Shown: positions 46,389 through 58,620 of the stretch, in pieces
How positions within the stretch are numbered: position 1 is the stretch's first letter
How the letters are laid out: every line of letters begins with the position of its first letter
Assembly (NCBI GenBank): GCA_004154925.1
Contig: QJNS01000186.1
Coordinates: 98,593-162,592 of the forward strand
DNA length: 64,000 bases
Reading direction: 5' to 3'
Source of the DNA: Monosporascus cannonballus
Taxonomy: Eukaryota > Ascomycota > Sordariomycetes > Xylariales
Made by a program: the position numbers and the translations under genes
The notes under the pieces: model-generated
The model's database searches: none
What the model saw: only the letters and a program-made list of their open reading frames with translations
What the model was told of the DNA's origin: nothing

Positions 46389-49300
46389 TTCTCTTGGCTG
46401 CTCCATCTTTGCTGATCATATCATAGAAATAGAATATTCCATAACTTAAGCACGTCTCTCACCTAAAACGGCTCTTATATACATCAGATAGTCACCCGTC
46501 TCGCTACATATTGAATCACGTGCTTCCGTAGTCATTCATTCGAGCGCTAGACGTATGCCTTCTTAGACTTGTCCAAATTGTAAAAAAGGTTGCCCGGATC
46601 ATTATCACCACGAGGCCCTACTGTTGTCCCAGCTGGGACGATTACCGACCTGATGCCCCTATTTTGGAAGCCCACTGCCATCCACTCGCGGTCTTTCCAA
46701 TAATCTGCAGTTAGTGTCCCGACGAGTAGTGCCTTTCTATCAACATCAACAAGACTCACAACAACAGCATACTTCATTCCGCCGCCAATACGTATGAGAT
46801 TGGAGATGTGGAGTAATGAAGGAAGAGAAGAGCAAACGATAAAATATCCGGAAAAGGAGAGAAGAAAAGTCCTGAGGTCCCAGAGCATGGTTACTCCGGT
46901 AGGCGTCCCATAACTTGTGGTGTCACGAAGAGCATCCGAACCGACCGCAGGTGTCACATAGTAGCGCAAACTTTGCTATCCCTCATGGGCTATGTCGATC
47001 TCTGCCGCCCGCCACATCACGGCGCGCGTCTTTCCTGCCTAGGTGCCACCCAGGGACACTAATGGGTAATTGCGGGATCAACCCAACACGGGTAGGATTA
47101 CGGAACCACGTTGTCTTGGACGTGCCACACTGCTCTTCGGTCGTTTGCATGCCAGTGCAAGTTATGCCAGGTAGTCAGCCCGTTTACTGCGGCATTGCAC
47201 CCGGTTTTTGTGGTCTCTTGGCCACCGGTGCTGTGTGTGCCACAACAGTACGGGGGGAACTTAAGTTGTCCCAACGAACGAAAGCGGCATGCCCCTCCGG
47301 AGGCCTTGTCTCTGGCTACGACGATCCGCGGCCTGCATGCTGACATGCATCGAAGGGATTTGGTCAAGAGGCCGGATAAATGTCGAGCGATCCACGGCTG
47401 ACGGAGTCTCAGCCTTGCATTGCCCTCGCTGTAGCATCGTAGCATCTTATGGAAACAATGTAAAGCGATTGCCTTGCTTTATTAGTCAGATTTGGACTTT
47501 GGTAGCCATGCGCGCTCATTACAGGTCAGTGTTATGCCAATCGCGGATATGACACCGTGCCCGAGACCTTAATGACTGAGCAGGCGGCTATGCACGCCGA
47601 GCTGCATGACCGTCGTAGTCCCCCAAGGCTCCAACGGGTATGCGGCCGTAGACCAACCTCGACGTATCAATGTGAACCGGCAAATGATAGAGGCGCGTCT
47701 ATTCCGTGATTAACATGGGGTAGTCTTGGTGTAAGCGTCCCTCACAGCCGAGGATTGAACAAGTTCTCATAGCCCTACATATACCTATAGACCCTGAGTG
47801 CGGCTAGACACATTCAGTTGAGAAACATTGCGGAACAACATAGTATTGTGAACCGATGTATCGTGCTTCGGGTAGTCTGTCTACCTATGAAGCTACGAAT
47901 CAACAGGTTCGACAGTCCTGGGACTATCTAATGTCAGAGGCTGCGGCGTCCCGTCACTTTTGCGGGAATTCAGGCAATGGTATCAGAGTAGCGGATGCGT
48001 CGGGGACTTTTGGCCTTCTCTCAGGCAGCCCGGGACCCTGCATCCAGGCAGAAGTGTGGTGGTCCTGGACTATGCCCAATATTTTCAGTACGTAATACTC
48101 AGGAAAAGGAGTTTATCGTGGTAGGGTAACTCCCTAAGCGAAAGCACACATCACGTAAGTAAGCAACGTTGGATCTCTGTACTTTGTCCGTTCGCAGGGC
48201 AGAATATGACGCGTCTTTATTCGATCCCAGATCGGCAGCTTTTGATGACGGGGTCGAGTTTTGTCCGTCAGACGATTGGCCGCCAGGAAACGAACCTTGC
48301 AGCATTCATTCCATCGGACTGCGGCCTGGTGGGGGCTATTACCGCTATTCAAGCAGGCTTGGCCCCGACGGCCTCACATGTGGAGTTGCAAGCGGCTTCG
48401 GCCGGGAGACGGGGCGTCCCATGCAACTGAAGCCGCGGAGAATTCAAGGGGGCGGGATGCTAGGTTTTCAGCAGTAGTGCCTTGCTCGGTAATACAGGGA
48501 CGAGGCGAAACGTTCTGCTCTGCACACACCGCCTTCGGATCGCAGAAAAGAGGGAGACCGAGGAAATGCGCACCCCTCGTGTAATGCAGTTGGTTAAGCA
48601 CGGAATCAACAAAGTCCCCTTCGCCGTAGTAACCTTCGAACGCATGTTGTCAGACTGCAGCTGTGGGTTGCACTGGGTTGCGCTGGGTTGGCCATGGTTG
48701 TTCCATCCAACCTCCATCATCTAAAGATAGCTTCGGCTTTGCGGGGCTAGACTTACATCGAAGCTACGACATCATAGTAAGCATACCGAGTTGGTCTGAC
48801 ACACGCCTTTTTCGTGCTCGTCCATCTGAGGGGGCTGATTACTGCAGGATCGATGTGTAGACACTAGGATATGGCGGCAGCCTTACGAATTCTAATAGCC
48901 ACCTTGAGGGAGTAGGGGATAGGCATATTCGCCTCCGAAGACGGCGTCCTTATAGCGATAGCTAACCAGACTTTCCACTGATGTCTTAGTAGTAGTAGTA
49001 GTAGGCTAAGCGGTGACTACATAGATATAATCTTGAGGCGATCGACCGAGTTTGATAGACGACGGTGCTATTTGGGGACGCAAAACATGAGAGCTTCTTT
49101 TATCCGCTAAGAGAGAACTTAGCTCACGGCAACACATAATGCTGTTGGCATATTCGGCTGTGTCCAGTGGACAAAAGCTGCAGGCCTGTGCTGCTTACGA
49201 TTGATATCGAGTGCACCTCTAAGTTACTCTCATCAGCCCTTGTACGGCCGATCCCACCATAGTAGCGTGACGGAGTCTGGTTCTCTCCAGTTGTGTAACT

Positions 49301-51546
49301 CACATAGTTGCACGACAATATTTAAGTCCGGCTTTGGTGGAGGGGGCTTTTATTACAAAGACATGGAGACTTTGCAGCTGAGACTTGCGCAAGTCGTTAT
49401 CGCGGGCTGCAGGAACACTACGGCGCGATTTCGTCACCCAGCAGCCAGGCAGGGCCTATGTAGACAGCCAGAGGACCCCGCAAAATAGACATGGCGGCCC
49501 CAGTCTCCTTGGTTTCTTCATGGATCTGTTTTGTCCATAGCTCCACATCCGTTCTATTGTATAGGCTACTAGTACTTGGTCCTCTAGCACGAAGTCAACC
49601 ATTCTTACGACCTCTGATCTATGTAACGAATCAATCGTGCACCTATTGGCACTCGCTCGAAAGGACTGTTCTACGAAGGGCTAGCTTGGTGAATGCACCT
49701 ATCGCGTGTCAATTCCCCGAGCAGAGGAGTTCGCGGCACACTAATAGAAGTGATGCTAAGTGGATCTCTGATATAGGGTGCCATGTGGGATGCGGGTGAT
49801 TCTGTAGCCCCTGCCTAGCGGGTCTCGGAGGTTTAGGAGTCCACTCGCTCAGGTGCATACGTACCCCCCTGGAAAATGGCAATTAGGCCATTGGGATAGC
49901 TTGTTGGGATACTGATGGATTGCGGTTGTGCTGTGCTACACAGGATAAGAAGGCGTTCGGATCTTATGCATACATAGGTATGTGTATATGGCATATTTAC
50001 CTGTTCCCATGTAGTAGTGTGCTATTCAATTACGAACACGACTTTACCCTGAATCTGGCCTGCATCAGCGCTCGAAAGCCCACCCCACAAGGGGGTGTTT
50101 TCAAATTGGAAATATCTTCAAAGGGTTAGGGTGTTCTTATAGTGTAGTTCGTGACCCGCTTCAGCCACTCCTTGGGTTCTCTAAGTCACGAGTATGTGTG
50201 CACTTATAATGTACTCCTAACTTAGTGCCTGGTATTTCAACAGGAACAATATGATTTCAAGTCTCCATACCAGGTCGCTAGGCATATATTCCAATTTCTT
50301 CTATATCTCTTTTCACCCGTCCTTTCCTTTCATCTACCAATATGACAAGCGACAAACTTCCAAGTACCTAAGTTGTGCTCTCGTGGGAGAGGACCTGCTA
50401 TTGGTTAAGCGCGGCCAATGCTTATAGAAGCTAAGACAAGATATATGAATACCTACGCTGAGACTATTAATAATAGCCCGGCTTCCAATCACCGCTAACC
50501 AAAAACGTATTTATATGATACATCAGATTGGTTTCATGTGGTGAGTATTTCCCATGTCGGTTTCAGCACCCAATTTCATTTGTCGTTTGCTAAACCGAAG
50601 AGCACCAGAATCATGGTTCTTTCCTTCTTATATACGCAACTCGAAGGTAATCAAGGTAGGGGCTTCTATGTGTAGAGAAAAATATGTGCCTCAGCATGAA
50701 TGTTACCAGACTTGCGCTCAGACTTCAAGTCACTTCGGATCAAAGTGGGTAGCATACTATTAATTAGTATATACCTAGGCAATCAGAGTGGAATTACATG
50801 GATGTATCTACAGCTTGCATACAGATTCAGTCGGTACAAGCTTACCCCGTTCCTACCTAGGTACATAGCCTATCATAGCCTACCCACCTACTTGGGTAGG
50901 TATCACTTACATGGTATGTAACCTACCCTGCCTCCCTAATGTACCCAGTAGCTTTATTAGCATGCCTACATACAGGCCTCCTCCGTTGATACATACATAC
51001 GTACATATATACATACAACTATACATCCTACATGGTAGACATTTAGTAGCATCGGATATGGTGGCGGACCTGGAAATCTTTCACATAATACCTGCACAAG
51101 GCCCTTGACAAGAGAATTCCTATATTCCTCCTGTTCCTTCCTCTCTTTCCTCAAATGCCCCGCGAACCGCGGCGGATCTGCACTGGTGATACCTGTCGTT
51201 ACATGTCTTCTAATTGCTGATTGTGTTACCGAAAGGAAACACCTACTACGCTCGCACACATCGTTCTCTTGCTTTTTGCCTTTTTTTGATACGGTTGCCT
51301 GCCCAGCCTCTTGAGAGAGAGCCGGCCATTGCAACAAACACGACCTAAACCCAGAGCCGAGAGTACTTACTGTACAATCATTTCATCTTGTCTTGCCTGC
51401 TACTCTGATTCCGCGTCCGTGTGTACGCCAAACCTTCGTCGCCCATTCACTCCTCCTTCATAACTCTTAATCGACAAGGGGGGGGGAGGGGGCTAGGCCA
51501 ACCCAATTAAACTGCCGGCTCGACACCCCCTGCTTCCGAATCCACC
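46389..51546. other. Gene-poor 5.1-kb stretch
   Basis: Base composition is ordinary and not RIP-like, but open frames are short, overlap in several frames and lack family resemblance or consistent splice sites. A TAG trinucleotide run lies near 48987-49004 and TACA-type runs near 50990-51020. The last several hundred bases are pyrimidine-rich (for example 51115-51160 and 51430-51475) and probably form the promoter and 5' leader of the gene at 51547. It marks the likely right boundary of the metabolite cluster. Confidence 0.5.
46547..46969 (-). other. Possible gene remnant, 140 codons, unrecognised
   Basis: The most coherent open frame of the gene-poor region. The C-terminal 80 residues look protein-like (KYAVVVSLVDVDRKALLVG, then REWMAVGFQNRGIRSVIVPAG) and end with a clean stop, but no domain is recognised and no upstream exon was found. 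It could be the last exon of a decayed gene or chance. Low confidence. Confidence 0.25.
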
Positions 51547-54500
51547 ATGTCGAATTCCTCTTTGAACAATGCGCCGCGCCGTCCTCGATCACGGACGCAA
51601 AGCATATCGAGTGATCGGCCTTCAACAATCTCGCATAGCCTAATGTCGCCTCCGCTTTCCGTGTCGCCAGAGGCAGCATTCATTGCTGCTTCTGCTGCTT
51701 CACAAATCGTTACCAATGACCATGACAGCCATTCCGAGGCTTGGTATGACCAAGTGGGCCTCGAGCCTTCTGGCGAGACCGCACTGGTCTCTCCCGGCGC
51801 CCTTCAACTCGCCAACAATTTCGTCGACCAGCTGCTCTTTAATATCATTGCCGTAGCCGGCTCTACGGCCTTAGCGGCTCTGCGGCCCGCCGTAAGCGAA
51901 GTACTGAAGCCGAAGCTTGCCAAGGACGCCATCAACCAGGCCGATGAAGAGCTCCGAGAATACCTCGGAGGTGGTGAAGTGGAAGACCTGTCCCACCCTG
52001 CGACGGAATCTTCGAATGACTGGGATGTCGAACTAGCTTGGAAAAGGACGCGGCTACGATGCATGATTTACTCGTCCCTGGGGGACATGGAGGAAGAGGA
52101 TGAAGACCAGTACATGGAACAAGAACACCTCCGGGGAGAGTCCGGTGACATCCTATCCGAATTCGTCTCGCCCGCCGTCGCTATCTTTCTTACCTCGATC
52201 CTTGAGTTTATGGGTGAGCAGGTCATCGTGATTTCTGCTCAAGCCGCCTTCAATAGGATGCGAGTGAAACACGAGAAGGAGCTGAAGGAAGGTTCGCGAT
52301 CCCGGGGAGATGTGGCAGACCGCGTAGTTGTCGAAGAGCTCGACATGGAGCGGGTTGCTTTGGACCGTACGCTTGGGCGGCTTTGGCGAGCGTGGAAGAA
52401 GAGAATAAGGTTTCCGGCGGAGCCCAACTTCTCGCGCCCCTTTTCGCGAAGCTCAACCGCTGCCTCCGGCCTTACCCACGCCAGACACGGCAGTACTTCC
52501 ACAGATTGGGTGGCGCCCGGTGCTGTAATGGAAGATTCGAGTCTAGAGAAAGATGAAGCGCCAACGAAGTCCGTCGACGACATCGAAATAGAGAAGGTCG
52601 CAGAGATTCGACCTTCCGCTGTTCCTTTACCAATGAGCAATAATGACATCGCAGAAATAGAGGTCCCCGGGCTTGTTTGGTATAGCGACGAGGAAAGAAG
52701 CGACGATGGTGACGATGAAGAAATTCGAAGACCGCCACGGCCCAAGAGTATGATTGTGCACCTTCCATCCTCCCAGATCGGTCCTCCGGCCCCAAACATG
52801 TCGGAGCTACGCATTCCGGCCAAAACTCCTCGGCGGCGCGCAAACTCGCTACCAGCTGCAGTGGCCCCAGGACACAAATCGCCTCCGGTCAATTATGGCT
52901 GTCCGCAAGTTGCCGACACACGACAAAGACACAAACCTTCGGATAAGGACGGCAGAAGGGAGGGTGTTCACGGCAAAGTCGAATCGGGCGGAGAGGACGC
53001 GGCCGGTCTGGGCTCGAGACTCATTAATGGTGCGGCTGCCGTCGGATCAGCAGCTGTTGATGGTTTGACAGCGGTGGCTACGGGGGCTGCTCCACAGACT
53101 GAAGCTGATACTGGTGAAATCGACGATTTCGTAGAAGAACCAGAAATACTGACATCTTCCCGGATATCGTTTGGGGGAAGGAGGTCATCAGCTGGTTCAG
53201 AGCCTGCCGTCGCGAGACCTCCATCGATTCTTATCGCGCGTTCCAATAGTGTGCGCTCTGCCAGACTGATTGATGTTCACTCGCCTCGAAGCCCGAGCGT
53301 CGGCTCGCGAACGAACTCTTTCGATAATGCCGATCATCCTCGACCCTCTAGCATCTCCCGCGAGGGTAGCGTCTCGACTCCCACTCCGCCAATCCCTGAA
53401 GAGCGGGAGCTGTGTGCGCCTCCCCCCAGTACCGTAAAACGTAACGGGTTTGTACTATCAGCGGACGACCATTTGGATGTCAACACCGTCTCAGCACCGC
53501 CCCCACGAGCCCGTAGCCCCCCAAAGAGTGTCTCCTCACACTCCACAGGTCCGACTTCGGCAACGACAAAAGTGACAATTTTGAATACGCCGACCCCGAG
53601 AAGTTATTCACTCCCAACGTCTTACCTACCCCAGGAGATTCACGATGTGCCCCAGAAATCGAGTTATAGGACCCCGCCATTACCTACCTTGCCTGAGAGG
53701 AGTACAGGAAGGCAAGACCACGGACGACCGGATACGATGGGCGCGACGGTCGCCGCTCAGCGGGGCTTGCCTGAGTCACCCAAGGTTCGACGCTCTGTTC
53801 AAGCCGACTCACCGTCATCGACGACATCGAATAAGCTCAAGGCAGTTCGTAGCTCCGAAGATAATGGTTCCCATCATTCTGGGGACGTTGTTCGTAATTT
53901 TGAGGAGCTAATTCACAGCGACCAGACCTTGCAGTACACCTTAACGCCGGAATCCATGCGGAGTATGGATGTAAGTCTCGCCTTTCCTCCTTTGTTGTGG
54001 CAATTCTAACAGGAACATAGTCGAACCAACCGGTCAACGATCACAGTCCTGTGACGGCCCACAAATTACGGAAGAGCGAAGATGCCAAGTTCGGAGAATC
54101 CTCCCGGTCCTCCTCATTCAAGAGGTCATTATCGGTGTCGAAGCCAACGGGATTGAGCTCGCGTCCTCCGGCGGACACGTATATGTACGGGAAAGTTGCG
54201 GACCAGAGTCCAAGACCACCGCCAGTTTCGATGCCTACGAAAACTCGCTCCGGCCGCGTAGCACGCGACGCAAGAGTCCCTGTGGAGTCCACTCAGGACT
54301 TCGCCGATTTCCTTCGCTCGACCGGACCGCAGGGAGAGACGGGCCCTCCTAAGCGGGTCCGCGCTGGAAGTGTGGCGAATGCTCGGAGGGCCAGCGCATC
54401 GGTTACTTCGCCACGTAGTACGAGTATGACCGGTCCTCCTACTAGTTCTGCTACGCGCGCTCGTCTTCAGGCAAGAGAGGCCGCTGTCGCTTCGGGCAAT

Positions 54501-55433
54501 GGGAGTTCCGAACTTATCGATTTTATACGACGTGGACCACAGGATTCTACCAGCGACAGCCCCCGCATCCCCCGCCACGTCGCCCCCTTCCGTACTACCA
54601 TGGACTCTGACCAGATGCAGATGTCTGGGGCAACCGGAGGTAGAGCTGTTGATGCTGTGTTGCCCGATATCAGGGACAGCTTGGCTTCGACAAACGTTAC
54701 TGAGACCTCTGCTCCTTCATCGTTGAATTCACAGAGTGCCCTTCTGAGCAAAGCCAACAAACCGATGGTGTACTCAGGAAACAATTTCGACGATGAGGAT
54801 ATGGTGCCGAAGCGCAAACAGCGACGAGTTCGAGATCCGTATGCCGTCGATTTAAGTGATGAAGACGACGACCTCATCGAGGACGTCATACCCAATCCCA
54901 AGGCCAAACAGGAGGAGAGCTTGATTGATTTCCTGAACAACTGTGAGCCCCCGCCAGAACCAAAGCCGCGACCCCAAACACTCCCAAAGAAGAAGTCCGC
55001 TCCCAACTTGATTGCGCGGCTAAGGTCAGGGCACTCAAACGGCGGATCATTTTCTAGCCTAATGGGGAAAGGGTCCAACGCGGTAGAATCGCGGCCAGTA
55101 CACAGTCGGGCGAGCACCGGCGCTGGTAAAGGCTACACCCCTATCGCTGTGAATATCCCGCCGTCAGGGGTCGGCAATTTTGGCAGCGACTTCGTGGCAT
55201 CCCCGGAAGCCAGCTCACCCGGGACCAGCGCGCCCGCCCGGGTACCCATGAAGAAATTCGAGCCCCGGGAGGCAGTTTCAACGGCGACGCGGACCTCGGA
55301 CTTAGCTAGCTTCTTGCGTGATTCCGAACCCCCACCCTCATCTATCACATCGCCGACGGTTCTCACAGAAGAGAAGCCCAGTCATAGCTTCTCACGGATG
55401 TTCGAGCGCCGCAAGAAATCTGTGGCTTACTGA
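51547..55433 (+). CDS. Large conserved-type fungal protein, mostly disordered, 1278 aa
   Basis: Two exons, 51547-53970 and 54021-55433, with a 50-bp intron (GTAAGT, CTAAC, CATAG; phase 0). Residues about 80-265 form the only likely folded part: LQLANNFVDQLLFNIIAVAGSTALAALRPAVSEVL ... AVAIFLTSILEFMGEQVIVISAQAAFN, helical and reminiscent of a histone-fold pair; this is a guess from pattern. The rest is low-complexity, rich in S, P and R. The C-terminal third carries four copies of a short motif, D-F/I/L-x-x-F-(L/I)-(R/N), at about 900-911, 971-981, 1107-1120 and 1234-1247, each followed by GP or EPPP. A basic patch (KRKQRRVR, about 1072) may be nuclear-localising. I cannot name the function. 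The ATG at 51547 follows a pyrimidine-rich leader. Confidence 0.85.
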
Positions 55434-56730
55434 TTTGCCAACCTCATTTCATTCTCCTGTATAACCAACCTCTTTTCCGAACTTTTACACCTGTCCCATG
55501 GGTCCCGGACAGTATAGGAGGGGAAAGTATTTACAGTGATATATGGCCGTGTTCTTTATGTCATTCTCCTCTCATACACACATCACCTACGGACGGAACC
55601 CCTTTCTGGTAAAGTTCCACGTACATACTATTGTTAATTCATCGATACCAGCATATTCGGCCCCCACCCAGGCGGACAGCAGGCGTTCTCGCTCATTGGA
55701 GCCCGGACGGTGGACCGGTCGATCGATACCAAAAATCTGGATTCACTACAGCTTTGGATCATACAGGGCAGCGCTATTTTGAAGGTTGGGAAAAGTGGGT
55801 CGGAGACCATGGTGCGGACGACCGTGAACGTGAAGGCATCTATACTCTTTGTATGAAGGGTCTGAAACTTCAGTTCGTTAAACGGATCTTCCGAATGATT
55901 AGTAATGGACGAGATGAGATAAGTGCCATTCAAAATCCGGACAACTTTTGCACTACGACGTATCTTCTATTGCTCCTTTGCGACATGTGTGGAAACTTCG
56001 TTTCAAAGACGCCTCGGGCCATGCTAGACACAACCTGGCCTAGTCTTACGTCCTGTGGGCGGTCTCTCCTAGTATTAATGTATGCTAAACTATGCAGAAC
56101 ATGTATGGGTCTAAGCACGAGGCGCTCCTTTTCGGGCCCCCATCTTCTTCGTGCTTAGAGATCCCTCTTGCACAGGGACATTCTACCCACAGTCCACCAC
56201 CCCTAGGGACAAATTATTGGGCCCGGATGTCAAGCACCTATCCCTCTTAAAACTTGTCGTTCGGCCATATAAAGCAGAATTACAGGTACCACAGGTAGAA
56301 CAAGCCTCACGCGGCTAAGAGAGCTAACCGGGCAAGCCTTCCGCTGGGTACTGAACTAATTGACAACTCTCGGGCCAGCACTGCGCAATAAGATCTAAGT
56401 TTCCGCCGGTTAACGAGGTGCCCGGAAACATAGAGGGAAAAAGAATGCTAAGACACAACATGGCAGTGAACGGAGCGTGCCGGGTTCGCGATGCTACCCA
56501 GTATATGACCCCTTTCAAGGTAGCCCCCTGTTACCGGCCGTGTAGATGCCCTATTTTGTTCCAGCCACGATCGTAATAGTTATACGGCCACGTGCCAGAG
56601 CGTCTATCCACGCTATGTCGCCAACACCCATCCGGCCTCGAACCAAAAGCCGCCGCCCCAGGGAGGCAGGACCCCGTCCCTCTGCCACCCCCCGCCCAAA
56701 GCAACTGCCGGGCGTCTTTCAGATCCCCAG
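55434..56730. other. Intergenic, 1.3 kb, between convergent 3' ends
   Basis: No supported gene. Open stretches on both strands are short and lack family signals. Confidence 0.5.
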
Positions 56731-58047
56731 CTACGAGCTGCCGGAATCATCGCTTTCGCTGTCGTATTCGCTACTACTGCTGGAACTCGGAACCCACCAC
56801 GGCCTGTTCCTGCGAGCCAGGAACCGCATGTCCTCCTTCTGCCGCCTGGCCTGCGCGTCTAAGCGCCGCAGCATGGGCTCCGAGGACGTCCACGACGGCG
56901 ACGTGCCTGCGCTTCGACTTCGGCTTCGACGCCGGCGCTGTCGGAACCGCGCCTTTGTTGTCTTCTTGTCGTTGCCCCTGTGCCGCGGGCGCCGTCGTAA
57001 CTCCTCGGACCGGGAACGCGAACGCGAACGCGACCTGCCGCCGACGCGCACCTGCGGGCTGTCCGGGCAGTCCGGCGCCGCCGTGATGCTGCCGCCGCTG
57101 CTCGCGGGCGGCGAGTCCTCCGTCGCGCCCTGGATGACCGTCCGCGTCATGTCGCCGAGCCCGCGGTTCAGCAACGAGACCACGCCCGCCGCCGCCGCCG
57201 CCCGCGCGGTCGTCGCCGCCTCCGAGACCCCGTGCACGTGCGTCCGCGTCATGTCGCCCAGTCCGCGGTTGAGGACCGTGGGGGGCGCCGAGGGCGGGGG
57301 GACGGAGAGGGGCAGCGGGGTTGCGCTTCGGTTTCGGCTCTGCCTGCGGCGGTGGGCTGTCCGTTGGTGGGGAGGGGTCGGGGACGAGCTGCGTGTGTCA
57401 TGGGGGTTTGCGGAAGTGGACGGGGGAGGAGACGAGGGCGCCTGGACGGAAATCCGCGGAATCAGTGGGGATCGGGCCCGAGGTCCCGTGGCCCGGTGCG
57501 ATGACGGAGGGCGGGGAGGGGTGGATGTCGCGGGGGGGGGGGAGACGCGTGCGTGGCTGTGGGTGCTCCTCCTCCTCCTCCTATCCCCGCCGGCGTCATC
57601 ATCCCCGGACTTACGGTCACTGCGTCGGCCACGACGGGAGTCGTGGCGCCGGCGGCTAGGACGACGTCTTGAGCCGCCGTGCCTCGACCCGTGCTCCGAC
57701 CCGTGCCGTGGCCGTGATCTGCGCCTACCCCTGCGTCTAGAATCTCCTGCGTTTGCAGGACCGGAGGTAGCGGCAGTCTTCGCCGCAGAAGTCTTCCGAG
57801 GTTTTCTGTGCGCCGGTGGCGAGGCGCTACGTGGGCGCCTCCGTCTTCTGCCGCCATCCCTCCCCCAGGGCCGAGACGTCGTTCCGTTTCGTGAGCCGTG
57901 AGCGCTGCTGGATGTGGCGGAGATGGAGCGGACGCGGCGGCTGGGCCTGGGTGCGCTACCGCTCGTCCTCCTCTCACGCCCTCTCTGCTCTCCTTGGCCG
58001 CGGGGGCTTTTCTTGAAGCAGTTGATGACGCTCTGTAGGTTGCCCAT
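56731..58047 (-). CDS. Arginine/serine-rich protein with predicted N-myristoylation, 438 aa
   Basis: Single exon. The start at 58047 gives MGNLQSVINCFKKS: glycine 2 and serine 6 fit the N-myristoylation signal, C10 could be palmitoylated, and the adjacent lysines would help membrane binding. The body is low-complexity, rich in R, S and P, with RS runs (about residues 100-165 and 325-390). A 12-residue segment, LNRGLGDMTRT with one preceding residue, occurs twice (about 258-269 and 292-303), the only conserved-looking element besides the C-terminal part (LRRLDAQARRQKEDMRFLARRNRPWW) and a serine/acidic tail. No enzyme domain is seen. Length and strong GC bias make long open frames on the opposite strand, but this frame alone has an anchor, repeats and a sensible end. 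Function unknown. Confidence 0.7.
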   Translation of the reverse strand: MGNLQSVINCFKKSPRGQGEQRGRERRTSGSAPRPSRRVRSISATSSSAHGSRNGTTSRPWGRDGGRRRRRPRSASPPAHRKPRKTSAAKTAATSGPANAGDSRRRGRRRSRPRHGSEHGSRHGGSRRRPSRRRHDSRRGRRSDRKSGDDDAGGDRRRRRSTHSHARVSPPPATSTPPRPPSSHRATGPRARSPLIPRISVQAPSSPPPSTSANPHDTRSSSPTPPHQRTAHRRRQSRNRSATPLPLSVPPPSAPPTVLNRGLGDMTRTHVHGVSEAATTARAAAAAGVVSLLNRGLGDMTRTVIQGATEDSPPASSGGSITAAPDCPDSPQVRVGGRSRSRSRSRSEELRRRPRHRGNDKKTTKARFRQRRRRSRSRSAGTSPSWTSSEPMLRRLDAQARRQKEDMRFLARRNRPWWVPSSSSSSEYDSESDDSGSS

Positions 58048-58620
58048 GAGGAATCTCCATGATATTTCGTGTTCTTGGCTCCAACACAGCGCGAGACCGG
58101 GGTGTGTAATTGAGAACAGAATTTTCCCATAGCAGGGCGTTGCTGAAATAGGGCTCGAGAAAATAACTTTGAGAATGGCATATGCCTAAACGCAGTTAGT
58201 CAATTCCTCGTGTTCAAGACATCGCGTATCATCGGGCTAGAAGTTTGTGCGTCACCAAGCAAGTGAACAGAGTCATTCTTTACCGACAATAGGGACCGGA
58301 TTCTGATACAACTTGAATCGTGACACGTCCCCATCCCGGTGCATGATCTCCCCAAAAAGCGTATAGTCAAGCTCAGGTAGCAAACGGGCGGCCTATAAGA
58401 GATCAAAGGCATCAGTGGGGTACGTATGCGAAGATGGCGACGAATGGAAGGCCGGCTCTAGTGGATTCGTGAACAATATATGAACATGAGAATTAATGGA
58501 GATGAGCTAGCCTGAGGTGCTCTCTGTGGGTTTGTCCCTGAGTCTAATGTTAATAGTCATACTGCACATAGGAATTTTATGATGGGCTTTTCCGACTGAC
58601 ACCAAAACCCGAGACTATCT
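58048..58620. other. Intergenic, 0.6 kb
   Basis: Upstream region of the R/S-rich gene and 3' flank of the MIC12 gene, both on the minus strand. No feature seen. Confidence 0.5.

Noticed and set aside
47740..47775. T-arm-like sequence (GAGGATTGAAC on the plus strand)
   Set aside because: The T stem does not pair and no other tRNA arms are found on either strand.
48560..48650. tRNA-like string (GCAGTTGGTTAAGC followed by CCTTCGAACGC)
   Set aside because: It resembles a D arm and a T arm, but no anticodon stem or acceptor stem pairs correctly.
56546..57901. A 451-codon plus-strand open frame opposite the R/S-rich gene
   Set aside because: Arginine-rich composition mirrors the opposite strand; no domain and no sensible N-terminus. 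The minus-strand frame has the anchor motif and internal repeats.
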